From the NCBI GenBank assembly GCA_937925565.1, contig CALALM010000267.1, positions 1 through 7,827 of the forward strand: a stretch of 7,827 bases of DNA, given 5' to 3'. The notes beneath the pieces are model-generated. The model was given only the letters and a program-made list of their open reading frames with translations, was not told the DNA's origin and did no database searches. Position 1 is the first letter of the stretch; every line of letters starts with the position of its first letter. Below, piece after piece: positions 5,761-7,827 of the stretch. The translations under genes were made by a program, and so were the position numbers. Source of the stretch: an uncultured Centipeda sp. (GTDB lineage: Bacteria; Bacillota; Negativicutes; Selenomonadales; Selenomonadaceae).

Positions 5761-7815
5761 TTACTGCTGTATCATCGTCGCAACGTCGAGAATCAGTGCA
5801 ACCTTGCCGTCGCCGAGCACGGTCGCCCCACCGAAGAGCTTGAGTCCGGCGAAGAGATTGCCAAGTGTCTTGATGACGATTTCCTGCTGACCGATCAGAT
5901 TGTCGACAACAATACCCGCCTTCGCCTCACCCGCATGGACGACGACAACGAAGAGCTCGTCGGAATCCTTCGTATGCGGAACCTGAAGTGCCTCCTCCAT
6001 ACGGATGATCGGGATGATCTCCCCGCGCAGGACGATGACCTCCTTGTTCTGGACGGTTTGGATATCGGTGGCTTCAATGCTGATCGTGCTGTCAATGGAG
6101 CCGAGCGGGATGGCATACATCTCGTCCTGCACCTGCACGAGCATCGCCTGAATGATCGCAAGCGTGAGCGGCAGCTTGATTTTAAAGACGGAACCTTCGT
6201 CGATGTGCGTTTCCACGTCGACGTGACCCGAGAGCGCCTCGATCTTGCTGCGCACAACGTCCATACCAACGCCACGGCCGGAGATATCGGTGATCTGCTC
6301 TGCCGTCGAGAAGCCGGGCAGAAAGATCAGACGTACGGCATCCGCGTCGTCAAGGCGATCCGCCTCCTCCTGCGAGATCATCCCCTTTTCAACCGCCTTG
6401 CGGCGGATCTTGTCCGCATCGATGCCCGCGCCGTCATCCGTAATCATAATGACAACGTTGTTGCCCTCATGACGCGCGATAAGACCGACCTCGCCGACGC
6501 GCGGCTTGCCCTTTGCCTCGCGTTTTTCGGGACTCTCGACACCGTGGTCGAGCGAGTTGCGCAGAAGGTGCATGATCGGATCGCCGATCTCGTCGATAAC
6601 GGTACGGTCAAGCTCGGTCTCCTCGCCCTCGATCGTGAGGTTGATCTCTTTCCCAAGTTCCTTTGATACGTCGCGCACCATGCGCGGGAAGCGGTTGAAC
6701 ACAGCGCTGACCGGAACCATGCGCACCTTCATGACGATATTTTGCAGATCGCCTGTCACGCGGTCCATCTGCTCAAGCGTCTCCATGAGCTCGGTCATAC
6801 GGTGCGTCTGACCGATCTGTTCCAGACGAACCTTATTGATAACGAGCTCGCCCATGAGATTCATGAGCGTATCGAGTTTTTCAATGTCAACGCGGACACT
6901 CTGGCTCTGGTGCTGCTTCTTTGGTGCCGTTGCCGCAGGCTTTGCCGCTTCCTTCTTCGCCGCAGGTGCGGCGGGCTTTGTCGCAGGAACCGACGCAACA
7001 GGGGCAGCCGCCGCAGGAGCCTTTTCCTTACCGACCTTGTCGGGATCGACTGCCTCAACGTGAACATCTTCAATTTCCGAAACTGTATCTACGGCGTTCT
7101 GCACAGCTTTGGCATCGGCACTTGTGGCAACAAGCACATCAAAACTGCGATCGAATTTCTCCTGTTCCAGATCTTCGGCAGGCGGAATACTCTTGATGGC
7201 ATCACCGACCTCGTCCAACGCGTGCATGACCATGACGGAGCGTGCCGCCTTGAGAACACAGGTCTCCATCAGGGTAACCTTGATATGGAACAGATTCAGA
7301 CCGGCTTCTTTTGCCTTCTTCATGACATCAATATCGATCTCATCGAGTTCCAGGTCAACCATTCCTGCATCACTGCCTGCAGCAGCCGGGGATGCGGACG
7401 CTGCTGCAGCGGGGGCTGCCACAGCAGGCGCAGGTGTTCCTTTGGAGATGGAGCTGAGCTTGACGACAAGGTCGGACACGTCAACGACGTCCTCTGCCTC
7501 ACCGTTGCCGACGCTGTCCACCATCTGCTCGAGGGAGTCCAGACACTTGAACAGGGTATCCATAATGTCCTCATTGAGCTTCAACTGGTTCTTACGCACG
7601 AGATCGAGCACGTCCTCCATCTCATGCGTGAGTTCTGCAATCTTGGCAAAGCCCATCGTTGCCGACATGCCCTTGAGCGTATGTGCATTGCGGAAGATGT
7701 CGTTAACGGCGTCGATCTCCTCCATGTTCTCCTCGAGACGCAGAAGACCTTCATTGAGTGACTGCAGATGCTCATGCGACTCATCCAGGAACATGTCCAT
7801 ATACTGGTTATCCAT
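5761..7815 (-). CDS. cheA: Chemotaxis histidine kinase CheA
   Basis: CheA autophosphorylates in response to receptors and passes phosphate to CheY and CheB. The 684-residue protein has all five domains. P1 (about 1-110) carries the phosphorylated His45 in NAHTLKG. An Ala/Pro-rich linker (126-147) precedes P2 (about 155-258), the response-regulator binding domain. A second Ala/Pro/Lys linker (263-302) leads to the P3 dimerisation hairpin (about 305-370). P4 is the ATPase, with N box LLRNSLDHG (Asn420), DDGAGID (460-466), FLPGFST (498-504) and GRGVGMD (513-519). P5 (about 550-684) is the CheW-like regulatory domain ending QDEMYAIPLGSI to LDVATMIQQ. ATG 7815-7813 follows GGGGGA six bases upstream. 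Only 12 bases of upstream sequence are visible, so its promoter or upstream operon partners (cheB in Bacillus) lie outside. It appears complete and functional. Confidence 0.99.
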   Translation of the reverse strand: MDNQYMDMFLDESHEHLQSLNEGLLRLEENMEEIDAVNDIFRNAHTLKGMSATMGFAKIAELTHEMEDVLDLVRKNQLKLNEDIMDTLFKCLDSLEQMVDSVGNGEAEDVVDVSDLVVKLSSISKGTPAPAVAAPAAAASASPAAAGSDAGMVDLELDEIDIDVMKKAKEAGLNLFHIKVTLMETCVLKAARSVMVMHALDEVGDAIKSIPPAEDLEQEKFDRSFDVLVATSADAKAVQNAVDTVSEIEDVHVEAVDPDKVGKEKAPAAAAPVASVPATKPAAPAAKKEAAKPAATAPKKQHQSQSVRVDIEKLDTLMNLMGELVINKVRLEQIGQTHRMTELMETLEQMDRVTGDLQNIVMKVRMVPVSAVFNRFPRMVRDVSKELGKEINLTIEGEETELDRTVIDEIGDPIMHLLRNSLDHGVESPEKREAKGKPRVGEVGLIARHEGNNVVIMITDDGAGIDADKIRRKAVEKGMISQEEADRLDDADAVRLIFLPGFSTAEQITDISGRGVGMDVVRSKIEALSGHVDVETHIDEGSVFKIKLPLTLAIIQAMLVQVQDEMYAIPLGSIDSTISIEATDIQTVQNKEVIVLRGEIIPIIRMEEALQVPHTKDSDELFVVVVHAGEAKAGIVVDNLIGQQEIVIKTLGNLFAGLKLFGGATVLGDGKVALILDVATMIQQ

Positions 7816-7827
7816 TGATATTCCCCC

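Noticed and set aside
7377..7409. CTGCAGCAG/CTGCTGCAG inverted repeat in cheA
   Set aside because: It is a by-product of repeated Ala codons in the Ala-rich linker, with a long loop and no sign of independent function.
6742..7761. 339-residue open frame on the plus strand
   Set aside because: It is antisense to CheA domains P1-P3. The product is Cys/Arg/His-rich with no domain, while the minus frame encodes an unmistakable CheA.
1..7827. Search for mobile elements, CRISPR, toxin-antitoxin or defence genes
   Set aside because: Nothing of this kind is visible. The window is filled by a compact flagellar and chemotaxis operon with consistent base composition and codon style.

Overview
All the protein genes in this window lie on the minus strand and read from right to left. 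They form the distal part of a flagellar and chemotaxis operon, ending in a tRNA gene. From upstream to downstream the order is cheA, cheW, cheC, cheD, a small two-helix membrane protein, the flagellar sigma factor (FliA/SigD), a FapA-family (DUF342) protein, a small polar protein, a SwrB/YlxL-like membrane-anchored protein, and tRNA-Pro(GGG), which runs off the left edge.

The order cheA-cheW-cheC-cheD-sigD-(swrB-like) is the one known from the Bacillus subtilis fla/che operon, and the presence of CheC and CheD points to a Firmicutes-type chemotaxis system. The high G+C, the Ala-rich CheA linkers and the extra genes around the sigma factor suggest a motile member of the Negativicutes, such as a Selenomonas-like organism. 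That assignment is inferred from style and synteny, not from a search.

Region by region: 7815-5761 encodes the five-domain histidine kinase CheA. 5741-5274 encodes the coupling protein CheW. 5225-4602 encodes the CheY-P phosphatase CheC with both active sites intact. 4600-4115 encodes the receptor deamidase CheD. 4098-3697 encodes an unrecognised protein with two membrane helices and an acidic tail. 3664-2918 encodes the sigma-28 family factor. 2863-1262 encodes the FapA-family protein. 1243-908 encodes a Gln/Arg/Gly-rich small protein. 886-89 encodes the SwrB-like protein, whose N-terminal membrane helix can only be included by using an ATT start codon. The tRNA at 53-1 has its own near-perfect vegetative promoter overlapping the end of that last gene. 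Gene gaps are all under about 60 bases, and almost every gene has a purine-rich ribosome binding site, so this looks like one transcription unit whose promoter lies to the right of the window.

Functionally, CheA and CheW form the receptor-coupled kinase core, CheC removes phosphate from CheY-P, and CheD modifies receptors and is regulated by CheC. The sigma factor drives late flagellar genes, while FapA and the SwrB-like protein probably affect flagellar assembly. No CheY, CheB, CheR, receptor, FlgM, mobile element, CRISPR array or defence gene is visible. I see no new biological system here. The points worth checking are the non-canonical start, the promoter overlapping a stop codon, an intragenic palindrome and two uncharacterised small proteins.
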